DNA of 38,994 nucleotides from Cohnella lupini (GTDB taxonomy: Bacteria; Bacillota; Bacilli; Paenibacillales; Paenibacillaceae), in assembly GCF_003386205.1 (NCBI RefSeq), contig NZ_QRDY01000032.1, forward strand, positions 1 through 38,994, in the 5' to 3' direction. The notes under the pieces were generated by a model. It saw nothing but the letters and a program-made list of their open reading frames with translations. It made no database searches and had not been told where the DNA came from. Positions 15,504-23,401 of this stretch are shown in pieces. How positions within the stretch are numbered: the stretch's first letter is position 1; each line of letters begins with the position of its first letter. Made by a program: the position numbers and the translations under genes.

Positions 15504-16124
15504 ATGAACGGCGCGTGGGAGAAACGTCCGGGCTCCGCACCGGAAACAGCGGCGCTCTCTTTAAAAATTCCTTTTAACGAACCAACCGTATTAAATCGGT
15601 TATCCCAGAAGCTCGAGTATTTCCTGGAATCCTTACCGGAAGAGCGCCGCATTGTCATCGTCTGCGTTGGCACGGATCGCTCGACGGGAGATTCGCTAGG
15701 CCCGCTGGTGGGAACGGCCCTATCCCGTGAGTACAGCTCTTTATTCGACTTGTATGGAACGTTGGAAGAACCGGTGCATGCCATGAACTTGGGCGACACT
15801 CTGCTCAAGATCATGCGAACCTCCCGACAACCCTTCGTGATCGCCGTAGACGCCTGTCTCGGACAAGTCTCCAGCGTCGGGTGCATTCAGGTCGGATCGG
15901 GTCCCGTCCGTCCTGGAGCCGGCGTCAACAAGGAGCTACCCCCCGTTGGCGACATTCATATGACCGGGATCGTTAACGTCGGCGGTTTCATGGAGTACTT
16001 CGTCCTGCAGAACACACGATTGAATCTTGTCGTGAAGATGTCGGAGATTATTGCGCAAAGTCTCTTGAATGCCGTACATAAAACGCGTAGCCAGTCGGTT
16101 ATCCCTTTTGCGATGCCAGATTGA
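15504..16124 (+). CDS. yyaC: YyaC family sporulation protein (DUF1256)
   Basis: This 206-residue protein resembles the GPR-like YyaC family found near the origin of spore formers. The core motifs are IVIVCVGTDRSTGDSLGPLVG, VIAVDACLG and GDIHMTGIVNVGGFMEYFVLQ. The family is structurally related to germination protease and hydrogenase-maturation proteases, but its substrate is not established. GGAGG lies about 12 bases before the ATG, a little distant. A CATACTA at about 15474-15480 resembles a forespore sigma-G -10 element, but no matching -35 is seen. It is the only plus-strand gene in this block and its 3' end overlaps the convergent DUF4446 gene by 26 nt. Confidence 0.88.
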   Translation: MNGAWEKRPGSAPETAALSLKIPFNEPTVLNRLSQKLEYFLESLPEERRIVIVCVGTDRSTGDSLGPLVGTALSREYSSLFDLYGTLEEPVHAMNLGDTLLKIMRTSRQPFVIAVDACLGQVSSVGCIQVGSGPVRPGAGVNKELPPVGDIHMTGIVNVGGFMEYFVLQNTRLNLVVKMSEIIAQSLLNAVHKTRSQSVIPFAMPD

Positions 16125-16590
16125 TAGCCGTCTTCTCTTCCGGGGTTAACATGTACGCGGATTGCCCTTTATCGATGGGCTTAGCGTACAAGAACGTTTG
16201 TTCTCTTCCGTGAATGCCGGTAATCACTACCCCATCTTGATTATCGTTCACGAACGCAACCGAGAAGCTAAGGTCGCTGCCCGAATCCGAGAATGCATTA
16301 AACCGATGAACGCCGATTCTTCCCTTCAGGGTTGATAGGCGTTTTTCTTGTAGTTCCAGTCTCGCGCCTTGATCGTTCTGCTTTTCGTCCATTCCGGAGA
16401 TCCGTTCATGAACGGAATGCATGACCTCTTCCATATTGTTGACGCCAGTATCACCCACCATTTTATGATGCGATACTTTCAACTTACGAAGTTTACTTGC
16501 TACCACTCCGACCCATATGAATAATATGATAAGAAGTAGACCTTCCCCTACCGCAATTGCCGCAGCAATCTCATCGTTCCAACCATTCAT
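16099..16590 (-). CDS. DUF4446 family membrane protein
   Basis: This 163-residue protein has one N-terminal membrane helix (about 10-35, LLLIILFIWVGVVA), a coiled-coil-like middle (MEEVMHSVHERISGMDEKQNDQ) and a conserved C-terminal domain (RFNAFSDSGSDLSFSVAF, GVVITGIHGREQTFLYAKPI). That pattern is DUF4446, usually found beside parB. Function is unknown. I chose the second ATG (16590), with GGGGGAG nine bases upstream, over the first (16608), which has none. Confidence 0.82.
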   Translation of the reverse strand: MNGWNDEIAAAIAVGEGLLLIILFIWVGVVASKLRKLKVSHHKMVGDTGVNNMEEVMHSVHERISGMDEKQNDQGARLELQEKRLSTLKGRIGVHRFNAFSDSGSDLSFSVAFVNDNQDGVVITGIHGREQTFLYAKPIDKGQSAYMLTPEEKTAINLASQKG

Positions 16591-16626
16591 TATTTCTGTC
16601 TCCCCCATTAATTCAAGCTATGCGTT

Positions 16627-17802
16627 CTATCTCTCGCCCTTAAGCGTTCGGCGAATTTCTTTAACCGCATCAACCATAGATACGATTTCCGATTTTTCGG
16701 TAAAATATCCGGGACTTGCCCGTACGGCACCCGTTTCATACGACCCTGCGGTTTCATGCCCCAGCGGCGTACAATGGAATCCCGCTCTCACGGCTATCCC
16801 GAATTGTTGATCCAGCAAGAAGGCCATTTCGGAAGGATCGACTCCCTCTAGCAGGAAGGAGACGATTGCCGTTCTCTCCACTCCTATCTTAGGCCCTAAT
16901 AGGCTAATGTCCGGAATCGACTGCAAACCCTCCATCAGTTCGAAGGTCAACTGTTGTTCTTTGGCATGGATCGCTTCTGGCGTTTCTTTGAGCACGAAAT
17001 TGACGCCTTCCGCTAATCCCGCTATTCCGACCGTATTCTGAGTTCCCGCCTCATAACGGTCCGGACGCACGTGCGGCTGTTCCGGATCCTCCGACTTGCT
17101 GCCCGTCCCGCCATGCATAAGCGGCTCAAGCTCCAGATTCGGGTGGATATACAATCCCCCAGTTCCTTGAGGACCTAACAATCCTTTATGACCTGGGAAA
17201 GCCAACAGATCTATACCCATGCCTACAACATCAATTGGCAATACCCCTGCGCTCTGCGCAGCATCTACAAGAAGCTTTACGTTATTCCGTCTAGCGATTT
17301 CTCCGATCTCGCCGATAGGCATGATCGATCCCAACAAATTGGAGCTATGGGTGATGGCTATTAATTTCGTAATAGGCGTAATTGCGGATTCCAAAGTCTT
17401 TAAGTCAAGTATGCCTTCCGCATCCGTCGGAACGTATGTTACCTCTATTCCTAACGTCCGTTTCATTGCTTCTAACGGTCGTCTGACCGAGTTATGCTCT
17501 AACGTCGTTGCGATGACGTGATCGCCAGGCTTCAATAACCCCTGAATGGCAAGGTTTAAACCATGCGTTGCATTTAACGTATAAGCGATATCGTTCGGGT
17601 TTCCGATCTTAAACAATCTCGCCAGCTTCTTGCGACACTCGAATAACACCCTGCTGGCTTTAACGGCCATTGCATGGCTACCTCTTCCCGGGTTAGCTGC
17701 GCTCTCCCTCATGCTCCGCTCCATGGCTTCCCATACGGCAGGCGGCTTCGGCCAGCTTGTCGCGGCATTATCTAAATATATAATCGGCTTATTTTCCAGC
17801 AT
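16627..17802 (-). CDS. Class V aminotransferase / cysteine desulfurase-like protein
   Basis: This is a cytoplasmic PLP enzyme, 391 residues. The PLP-binding Lys is in AFPGHKGLLGPQGTGG, the aspartate-Gln pair in LVDAAQSAG, and the desulfurase-type Cys is present in RAGFHCTPLGH. The pattern fits the EF2568-type subfamily of selenocysteine lyase/cysteine desulfurase-like proteins rather than NifS or SufS themselves. It probably removes sulfur or selenium from an amino acid; the physiological substrate is unknown. An ATG at 17802 follows GGTGG by five bases. A GTG three codons earlier is possible but poorly spaced. It lies downstream of parB behind a long hairpin. Confidence 0.85.
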   Translation of the reverse strand: MLENKPIIYLDNAATSWPKPPAVWEAMERSMRESAANPGRGSHAMAVKASRVLFECRKKLARLFKIGNPNDIAYTLNATHGLNLAIQGLLKPGDHVIATTLEHNSVRRPLEAMKRTLGIEVTYVPTDAEGILDLKTLESAITPITKLIAITHSSNLLGSIMPIGEIGEIARRNNVKLLVDAAQSAGVLPIDVVGMGIDLLAFPGHKGLLGPQGTGGLYIHPNLELEPLMHGGTGSKSEDPEQPHVRPDRYEAGTQNTVGIAGLAEGVNFVLKETPEAIHAKEQQLTFELMEGLQSIPDISLLGPKIGVERTAIVSFLLEGVDPSEMAFLLDQQFGIAVRAGFHCTPLGHETAGSYETGAVRASPGYFTEKSEIVSMVDAVKEIRRTLKGER

Positions 17803-17825
17803 CTGAACCACCGTCCTAACGCAAC

Positions 17826-17881
17826 AATAGCATACCTTAGTTTAATCTTTCCTCAGGAAGATTACAACTTAGGCATGCTAT
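17826..17881 (-). terminator. Long near-continuous hairpin between parB and the aminotransferase gene
   Basis: Minus-strand arms ATAGCAT-CCT-AGTT type and their complement, interrupted by two single mismatches, continue into an inner stem AATCTT/AAGATT. The whole 56-nt stretch is nearly one hairpin. No T-run follows, so it may be a terminator assisted by other factors or an mRNA-stability element. It sits 12 nt past the parB stop. Confidence 0.55.
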
Positions 17882-17892
17882 CGTTATGTGTA

Positions 17893-18741
17893 TTAAGCCA
17901 TTGCTTTCAGTAGCTCTAACAAACGCTCCAGATCGTTTTTTCCGAAGTACGAAAGCTCTATTTTACCTTTATCTTTGTTAGGTTTAATTCGAACCGTCGT
18001 CTGGAATTTTTCCCGCAATTCCTCTTCGATTTCTTCGATGAACGGGTCTCTCTTCTTCGCCTTTTGCTTGGCTTTCACGTTGACCTTGGTTTCCGTATTC
18101 TGAACCGCTTCTTCCAGCTCGCGAACGCTCCATTCACCGGATACCGTTTGTTTAGCTAATTGACGTCTTACGGCATCATCCTTAATTCCTGCAAGCGCTC
18201 TGGCATGCCCCATCGATAATGTTCCACGTGAAACATAATCTTTGATTTCTTCCGGCAACGAGAGCAATCTCAGGAAGTTCGCGATGTGGGAACGAGACTT
18301 ACCGACTTTAAGCGATAACTCTTCTTGCGTTAGATTAAATTGATTCATGATCGCTTGATAAGCAACCGCAACTTCTAGCGAGTTCAAATCCTCTCGTTGC
18401 ACATTCTCTATTAATGCAATTTCCATTACTTGCTGATCGTTATAGGTTCTAACAACCGCGGGAATCGTAGCATTACCTAGAAGTTGAGAGGCTCTGAACC
18501 GTCTTTCACCTGCAATGATCTCGTACCCTCTTAACGCTTGGCGCACGACGATCGGTTGAATAACTCCGTGCTCGCGTATCGATTCCGCTAACTCTTTAAT
18601 CGCTTCTTCTTCGAAGGTTTTTCGAGGCTGATACGGATTCGCCCTTAATTGCGTTAATGGTATTTCGACGATCTTGTCATCCTCTTTAATAGAAAGGGAG
18701 GTGATCAGCGCATCCAACCCTTTACCTAGCCGCTTGCTCAT
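17893..18741 (-). CDS. parB: Chromosome partitioning protein ParB (Spo0J)
   Basis: This CTP-dependent clamp loads at parS and spreads on origin-proximal DNA; with ParA it segregates origins and controls replication initiation and sporulation. It has 282 residues. The N-terminal MSKRLGKGLDALI is the ParA-stimulating peptide. The CTP-binding domain carries GERRFRAS (about residue 78) and ALIENVQRE. An HTH parS-reading domain spans about 110-200 (KVGKSRSHIANFLRLL), followed by a basic linker and a dimerisation domain. The gene overlaps parA by 20 nt and contains a parS site. Confidence 0.96.
   Translation of the reverse strand: MSKRLGKGLDALITSLSIKEDDKIVEIPLTQLRANPYQPRKTFEEEAIKELAESIREHGVIQPIVVRQALRGYEIIAGERRFRASQLLGNATIPAVVRTYNDQQVMEIALIENVQREDLNSLEVAVAYQAIMNQFNLTQEELSLKVGKSRSHIANFLRLLSLPEEIKDYVSRGTLSMGHARALAGIKDDAVRRQLAKQTVSGEWSVRELEEAVQNTETKVNVKAKQKAKKRDPFIEEIEEELREKFQTTVRIKPNKDKGKIELSYFGKNDLERLLELLKAMA
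18220..18235. promoter_or_regulatory. parS site inside parB
   Basis: TGTTCCACGTGAAACA matches the parS consensus TGTTTCACGTGAAACA with one change that is common in native parS sites. It lies within the parB coding sequence, over the codons around ...RGTL. A parS inside spo0J is also the case in Bacillus subtilis. Confidence 0.95.
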
Positions 18742-19495
18742 AAGAGATCACTTCCTTCGCCAGCTCGAGATACACTTCTGCACCCTTGGACTTTGGATCA
18801 TAAGTGATTATGGACTGCCCATGCGATGGCGCTTCGCTTAATCTCACGTTGCGCGGAATCACGGTTTGATACACTTTTTGTTGGAAGTATTTCTTTACTT
18901 CTTCTATGACTTGAATGCCAAGATTCGTCCTGGCATCGAACATCGTTAATAGTACTCCTTCAATTTGCAAAGAAGTGTTCAAATGCTTCTGAACGAGACG
19001 AATGGAGTTGAGAAGCTGGCTTAAACCCTCTAGCGCGTAATATTCGCATTGAATTGGAATCAATACGGAATCCGCAGCCGTCAGTGAGTTAATTGTTAGA
19101 ATACCTAACGATGGTGGGCAATCGATAAGAACATAATCATAATCGTTGCGAACGAGAGCCAACGCCTTCTTGAGGCGAATTTCCCGAGACATCGTAGGAA
19201 CTAACTCTATTTCCGCTCCCGCCAACTGAATCGTTGCCGGAATGATTTTCAAATTCGGAATGTCGGTTTCATTTACCGCTTGTTTCGGATGCACTTCATT
19301 TATCAACACGTCATAAATGCAATAATTAACATCGGCTTTGTTGATTCCTATACCGCTAGTCGTATTGCCCTGGGGATCGATATCGACGATCAGCACTCTT
19401 TTGCCAAGAGATGCTAAGCATGCCCCCAGATTGACCGAAGTCGTGGTCTTGCCAACCCCGCCCTTCTGATTGGCAATCGCTATTATTTTAGACAA
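18722..19495 (-). CDS. parA: Chromosome partitioning ATPase ParA (Soj)
   Basis: This Walker-type ATPase binds DNA non-specifically in its ATP dimer form, moves ParB-parS complexes and controls DnaA. The deviant Walker A KGGVGKTTT, Walker A' IVDIDPQGNTTSG and Walker B DYVLIDCPPSLG motifs are all present. I chose TTG at 19495 (257 residues, product MSKIIAIANQKGG), since GAGGTG lies seven bases before it. The ATG two codons upstream is one base from that site and is less likely. It overlaps parB and follows a strong terminator after noc, so parAB should have its own promoter in the short gap or depend on read-through. Confidence 0.95.
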   Translation of the reverse strand: MSKIIAIANQKGGVGKTTTSVNLGACLASLGKRVLIVDIDPQGNTTSGIGINKADVNYCIYDVLINEVHPKQAVNETDIPNLKIIPATIQLAGAEIELVPTMSREIRLKKALALVRNDYDYVLIDCPPSLGILTINSLTAADSVLIPIQCEYYALEGLSQLLNSIRLVQKHLNTSLQIEGVLLTMFDARTNLGIQVIEEVKKYFQQKVYQTVIPRNVRLSEAPSHGQSIITYDPKSKGAEVYLELAKEVISYEQAAR

Positions 19496-19524
19496 CCTCA
19501 TTCACCTCAATGTTTATCGCCTAT

Positions 19525-19612
19525 AAAGAAACAAAAAGCGGCCCCATGTTTAATGCTTACCAGAATTTCGCTCGGTGGCAAGCGTTCACTGTCAAACATG
19601 GACAACCGCTTT
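19525..19612 (-). terminator. Large structured terminator between noc and parA
   Basis: On the minus strand an outer stem AAAGCGG/CCGCTTT encloses CCATGTTT/AAACATGG and an inner stem-loop involving GCTTGCCA and TGGTAAGC. It is followed by TTTTTGTTTCTTT. It lies three nt after the noc stop. The multi-tier fold is larger than an ordinary intrinsic terminator. Confidence 0.75.
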
Positions 19613-19615
19613 ATT

Positions 19616-20434
19616 CTAACGTTTAGGGATTCTGATTATAATTTCGTAATGGTCTTCGCAATCCTTTTCGCTTGATTTAATCGGGATTCCCGACCCATTC
19701 ACCATATCTACCGATTGGCGGATGGTATTTAACGCAAGCCTTACATCCTTCGTGAAGGAAAACCGTTTCTTCTTGGGTTTAGCGACCTCCAAGTAGAATG
19801 CGATTCTAGTTTCCGTTTGTTTCACATTGAGATCCTTCTCGATGATCTCCCCGAGCAACTTATTTTGCATCTCTTCGTCCGGCAAGGAAAGCAATGCTCT
19901 TCCGTGACGTTCCGTAATTTTACGTTCCAACAATGCATTTCGAACGGTTTCTCCCAGATGCAGCAACCGAATCTTATTCGCAATAGTAGATTGGCTTTTT
20001 CCGAGTCTTTGCGCCAAGCTTTCTTGGGTTAATTGATGCAAATCGATCAGCTTCTGATACGCGATCGCTTCCTCAAGAGCTGTCAGCCCTTCTCGTTGTA
20101 AGTTTTCGATCAGCGCTACCGAAGCAGCCTGAGAGTCATTAATCTCTCTCACGATACCGGGTATGTAGTCCATTCCCAACTTTGTGACTGCGCGCCAGCG
20201 ACGTTCTCCGGCGATAATCTCGAATTTGCCGTTACGAATTCTAACGACGATAGGCTGAATCACGCCGTGGGTCTTAATGGTTTGACACAGCTCATCGATC
20301 CGATCGTCATCAAACACGGATCGTGGTTGATACGGACTCGGAACAATTTCGTGTATCGGTATTTGTTTGACTTCTTCTTGACTACTGCTGTTACGTTCCG
20401 ACAGCCCAAGCAGTCGTGAGAATGGCTCTTTCAT
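19616..20434 (-). CDS. noc: Nucleoid occlusion protein Noc
   Basis: This ParB paralogue binds its own sites on the chromosome and blocks cell division over DNA. It has 272 residues. The N-terminus MKEPFSRLLGL is the amphipathic membrane-binding helix that distinguishes Noc from ParB. The CTP-binding domain has GERRWRAVTKLG and ALIENLQREGL, and the HTH has RLGKSQSTIANKIRLLHLGE. The ribosome-binding site is weak (GAGAGAA). It lies between parAB and a paired parS locus, with a possible attenuator in its leader. Confidence 0.94.
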   Translation of the reverse strand: MKEPFSRLLGLSERNSSSQEEVKQIPIHEIVPSPYQPRSVFDDDRIDELCQTIKTHGVIQPIVVRIRNGKFEIIAGERRWRAVTKLGMDYIPGIVREINDSQAASVALIENLQREGLTALEEAIAYQKLIDLHQLTQESLAQRLGKSQSTIANKIRLLHLGETVRNALLERKITERHGRALLSLPDEEMQNKLLGEIIEKDLNVKQTETRIAFYLEVAKPKKKRFSFTKDVRLALNTIRQSVDMVNGSGIPIKSSEKDCEDHYEIIIRIPKR

Positions 20435-20494
20435 TTCTCTCGGATCACCACATTAAGTAAGATAGGCGGATAGGTTTTTGTGTCCATAGCGACG

Positions 20495-20525
20495 AAAAAG
20501 CGCCGCCATTTCGCACCGAATGGCG
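20495..20525 (-). terminator. Terminator-like hairpin in the noc leader
   Basis: Minus strand CGCCATT and AATGGCG pair around an 8-nt loop and are followed by GCGCTTTTTCG. It lies about 60 nt before noc and downstream of a TATAAT (complement of 20554-20559). It therefore sits between the likely noc promoter and the gene and could act as an attenuator. Confidence 0.5.
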
Positions 20526-20647
20526 CATGTGCGGCACACTTATCTGATAATCTATTATATTCGCTATCCCAGCCCGATTCTCCTGCTTGCGAAAAAACTT
20601 TCACACCTTAGGATACCATGTATTAACTACTCTAGTAAACGTAAAAA

Positions 20648-20663
20648 TGTTCCACGTGAAACA
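20648..20663. promoter_or_regulatory. parS site, first of an inverted pair
   Basis: TGTTCCACGTGAAACA, a one-base variant of the parS consensus, in the gap between noc and rsmG. With the second copy at 20684-20699 it forms 21-bp perfect inverted arms. Confidence 0.95.
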
Positions 20664-20683
20664 TTTCACTCCCGCGAGAGTAA

Positions 20684-20699
20684 TGTTTCACGTGGAACA
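20684..20699. promoter_or_regulatory. parS site, second of an inverted pair
   Basis: TGTTTCACGTGGAACA is the exact reverse complement of the site at 20648. The 20-bp interval contains an ACTC/GAGT inner stem. The pair lies 18 nt past the rsmG stop and may also act as a terminator for either strand. Confidence 0.95.
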
Positions 20700-20716
20700 T
20701 TTTGAGTTCAAATCTA

Positions 20717-21472
20717 TCACTTGTTAACCTGATAAGAAACATCCGCTTTAACTAAAGGAGTCTTAAGCGGAATGCCCGATTTTCGTGGATATGCAGAAGG
20801 CGTGGGGTCCTTCTTCGCGCATATTATTAAATGCCTGTCCGAACCTTCCGTCGGAAGGGACAGTCGTTTGACGTCTTGGATTTTGCCGTTTAATTTCGCC
20901 ACGCTATAACGACTCTCGTCTAATTCGACTGAGACATCCGTCCCCTTCATGGCAACGAATACGCCGCCCGGTCGCACGAAGGGTAAACAGAATTCATTAA
21001 GTACGGCAAGTCGGGCCACAGCTCTTGCCGTAACGACGTCGTATTGATCGCGGTGCTCCCTCTTCCTAGCCGCATCCTCTGCACGGCTGTGCAAACACGA
21101 TACCTTTGACAAGCCAAGCTTCGAAGTAACTTCCTCTAAAAACTTGATCCTTTTCGCTAGTGCATCGATAATCGTCACTTGAAGATGCGGATAGACGATC
21201 GCTAGCGGAATAGAGGGGAAGCCTGCTCCAGAACCGATATCCGCTAGAGAATTCTGTTTGTCGAAATCCACGACGCCAGCCAGCGTTAGAGAATCGTAGA
21301 AGTGCTTTTCGTAAACTGCGTCTCTTTCCGTTATGCCGGTCAAATTCATCTTCTCGTTCCATTCCACTAGCAAGGAATAATAAGACTCGAACTGCGCTAA
21401 TTGTTCATCTGATAACCGTATACCCAGATTGCCGACATGCTGCGAGAATTGCCGTTGAATGGTATCCGTCAT
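20717..21472 (-). CDS. rsmG: 16S rRNA (guanine527-N7)-methyltransferase RsmG
   Basis: This enzyme uses S-adenosylmethionine to methylate G527 of 16S rRNA; loss gives low-level streptomycin resistance. It has 251 residues, slightly longer than many (about 210-240) owing to a C-terminal tail. The SAM motif is LADIGSGAGFPSIPLAI (about 70-86). WNEKMNLTGI and VTARAVARLAVLNEF are family signatures. The ATG overlaps the mnmG stop as ATGA, so it is coupled to mnmG. Confidence 0.95.
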   Translation of the reverse strand: MTDTIQRQFSQHVGNLGIRLSDEQLAQFESYYSLLVEWNEKMNLTGITERDAVYEKHFYDSLTLAGVVDFDKQNSLADIGSGAGFPSIPLAIVYPHLQVTIIDALAKRIKFLEEVTSKLGLSKVSCLHSRAEDAARKREHRDQYDVVTARAVARLAVLNEFCLPFVRPGGVFVAMKGTDVSVELDESRYSVAKLNGKIQDVKRLSLPTEGSDRHLIICAKKDPTPSAYPRKSGIPLKTPLVKADVSYQVNK

Positions 21473-23370
21473 GATCCATGAGCCGCCGCGGTCACTCGAT
21501 TATAATGTTCCAAATGCACGAGCAGAATAGACAAATCCGCTGGCGTAACCCCTGATATCCGAGATGCCTGGCCAATGGATAGAGGTCGGATTTTCCCAAG
21601 CTTCTGTTTGGCCTCTACAGCCAATCCATAAATAATATCGTAATCGATGTTATCCGGAATTCGCTTCTTTTCCATTCTCTCCATACGATCGACCTGAATT
21701 TGCTGTTTTTCGATATAACCCGTGTATTTAATCTGAATTTCTACCTGTTCCTTCATATCCTCCGTCAATTCGATAGGCGAAGGCGACAAAGTTTCCAAAT
21801 GTTTATAGGTGAGTTCCGGACGGCGAAGCAAGGTAACTCCATCGACGGAGTTGGTTAGTAAAGAGGAATCGGCTTGAGCCAGCATCGCTTGGACGGATTC
21901 GTCAGGGCGAAATCTGGTTTCTTTCAGACGATTAATCTCCTCTTCTACTCGCTCCCGCTTGTTAACGAACTTCTGGTACCGCTCTTCCTTGATCAATCCG
22001 ATTTCGTATCCGATTGGAGTTAACCGCAGATCCGCATTGTCGTGTCGCAACAGTAACCGATACTCCGCTCTTGAAGTGAGCAAACGGTACGGCTCGTTGG
22101 TACCTTTCGTAACCAAGTCATCGATCATGACTCCGATGTAGCCTTTGGACCGATCGATAATGACCGGATCCGCTCCTTGCGCTTTACGCGCTGCGTTGAT
22201 GCCCGCCATAACGCCTTGACCCGCGGCTTCTTCATAACCCGAAGTTCCATTGATCTGGCCTGCCGTGAACAAGTTCGTAACCAGCTTAGTTTCAAGCGAT
22301 GGCCATAATTGCGTCGGCACAACTGCGTCATATTCGATCGCATAACCCGGACGCATCATCTCTACCTTCTCTAATCCGGGAATGGATCTAAGAATATCCA
22401 CTTGCACCTCTTCTGGCATGCTCGTGGATAGGCCTTGGACATAATATTCCTTCGTATTCCGACCCTCTGGCTCCAGGAAAATTTGATGCTTCGGCTTATC
22501 CGCGAAGCGGACGATTTTATCCTCGATTGACGGACAATATCTCGGTCCTGTACCTTCGATCAAACCGGAGAACATCGGTGCCCGATACAAATTATCGTTA
22601 ATAATTTGATGTGTTGTTTCAGAAGTATACGTTAACCAACAAGGAATCTGTTGTTGGGAATGCGCCATATACTCCGTTTCGTAGGAGAAGTACTTCGGCT
22701 TGTCGTCGCCCGGTTGAATTTCCGTTTTGCTGAAGTCAATGGAATCCTCATGCACGCGCGGAGGAGTCCCCGTTTTAAACCGCGCCAATTGAAACCCGCA
22801 ACGCTTCAAGGCCTCGGACAGCTTAACCGCCGGTTGTTGATTGTTCGGTCCGCTCTCGTACATTAATTCGCCAAGAATAACCTTCCCTCGCAAATAAGTA
22901 CCCGTAGTTAGTACAACCGTCTTAGCGCCATACTCAGCACCCGTTTTAGTTACAACGCCAACGCACGCCCCGTCTTCGATTAAGAGATCCTCAACCAAAC
23001 CTTGCCGTAACGTCAGTCTTTCTTGCAATTCAATGGTTTCCTTCATTTTGTGCTGATACAAGAATTTATCGGCCTGAGCTCTAAGCGCATGGACGGCTGG
23101 CCCTTTGGCCGTATTTAACATACGCATCTGAATGAACGTCTTATCGATATTCCGTCCCATTTCTCCGCCCAAAGCATCGATCTCTCTGACAACGTGCCCT
23201 TTAGCCGGTCCGCCTACGGATGGATTACATGGCATGAATGCCACCATATCCAAGTTAATAGTCAACAACAACGTTTCGCAGCCCATACGGGCAGCAGCCA
23301 GTGCCGCTTCGCAGCCCGCGTGTCCTGCCCCGATAACGATAACATCGTAATCACCTGCACGGTAAGTCAT
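21469..23370 (-). CDS. mnmG: tRNA uridine-5-carboxymethylaminomethyl modification enzyme MnmG
   Basis: This FAD-dependent subunit works with MnmE to modify the wobble uridine of several tRNAs. It has 633 residues, the usual size. It has an N-terminal dinucleotide-binding motif VIGAGHAGCEAALAAARMG, the catalytic Cys region MPCNPSVGGPAKG and the second conserved Cys region near PRYCPSIEDK. The frame is open for 30 codons upstream, but GGGAGGG precedes the ATG at 23370 by about seven bases. It lies 31 nt after mnmE. Confidence 0.96.
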   Translation of the reverse strand: MTYRAGDYDVIVIGAGHAGCEAALAAARMGCETLLLTINLDMVAFMPCNPSVGGPAKGHVVREIDALGGEMGRNIDKTFIQMRMLNTAKGPAVHALRAQADKFLYQHKMKETIELQERLTLRQGLVEDLLIEDGACVGVVTKTGAEYGAKTVVLTTGTYLRGKVILGELMYESGPNNQQPAVKLSEALKRCGFQLARFKTGTPPRVHEDSIDFSKTEIQPGDDKPKYFSYETEYMAHSQQQIPCWLTYTSETTHQIINDNLYRAPMFSGLIEGTGPRYCPSIEDKIVRFADKPKHQIFLEPEGRNTKEYYVQGLSTSMPEEVQVDILRSIPGLEKVEMMRPGYAIEYDAVVPTQLWPSLETKLVTNLFTAGQINGTSGYEEAAGQGVMAGINAARKAQGADPVIIDRSKGYIGVMIDDLVTKGTNEPYRLLTSRAEYRLLLRHDNADLRLTPIGYEIGLIKEERYQKFVNKRERVEEEINRLKETRFRPDESVQAMLAQADSSLLTNSVDGVTLLRRPELTYKHLETLSPSPIELTEDMKEQVEIQIKYTGYIEKQQIQVDRMERMEKKRIPDNIDYDIIYGLAVEAKQKLGKIRPLSIGQASRISGVTPADLSILLVHLEHYNRVTAAAHGS

Positions 23371-23401
23371 AACGTTTCCCTCCCTCTTGCTTCTCGATTT
23401 A

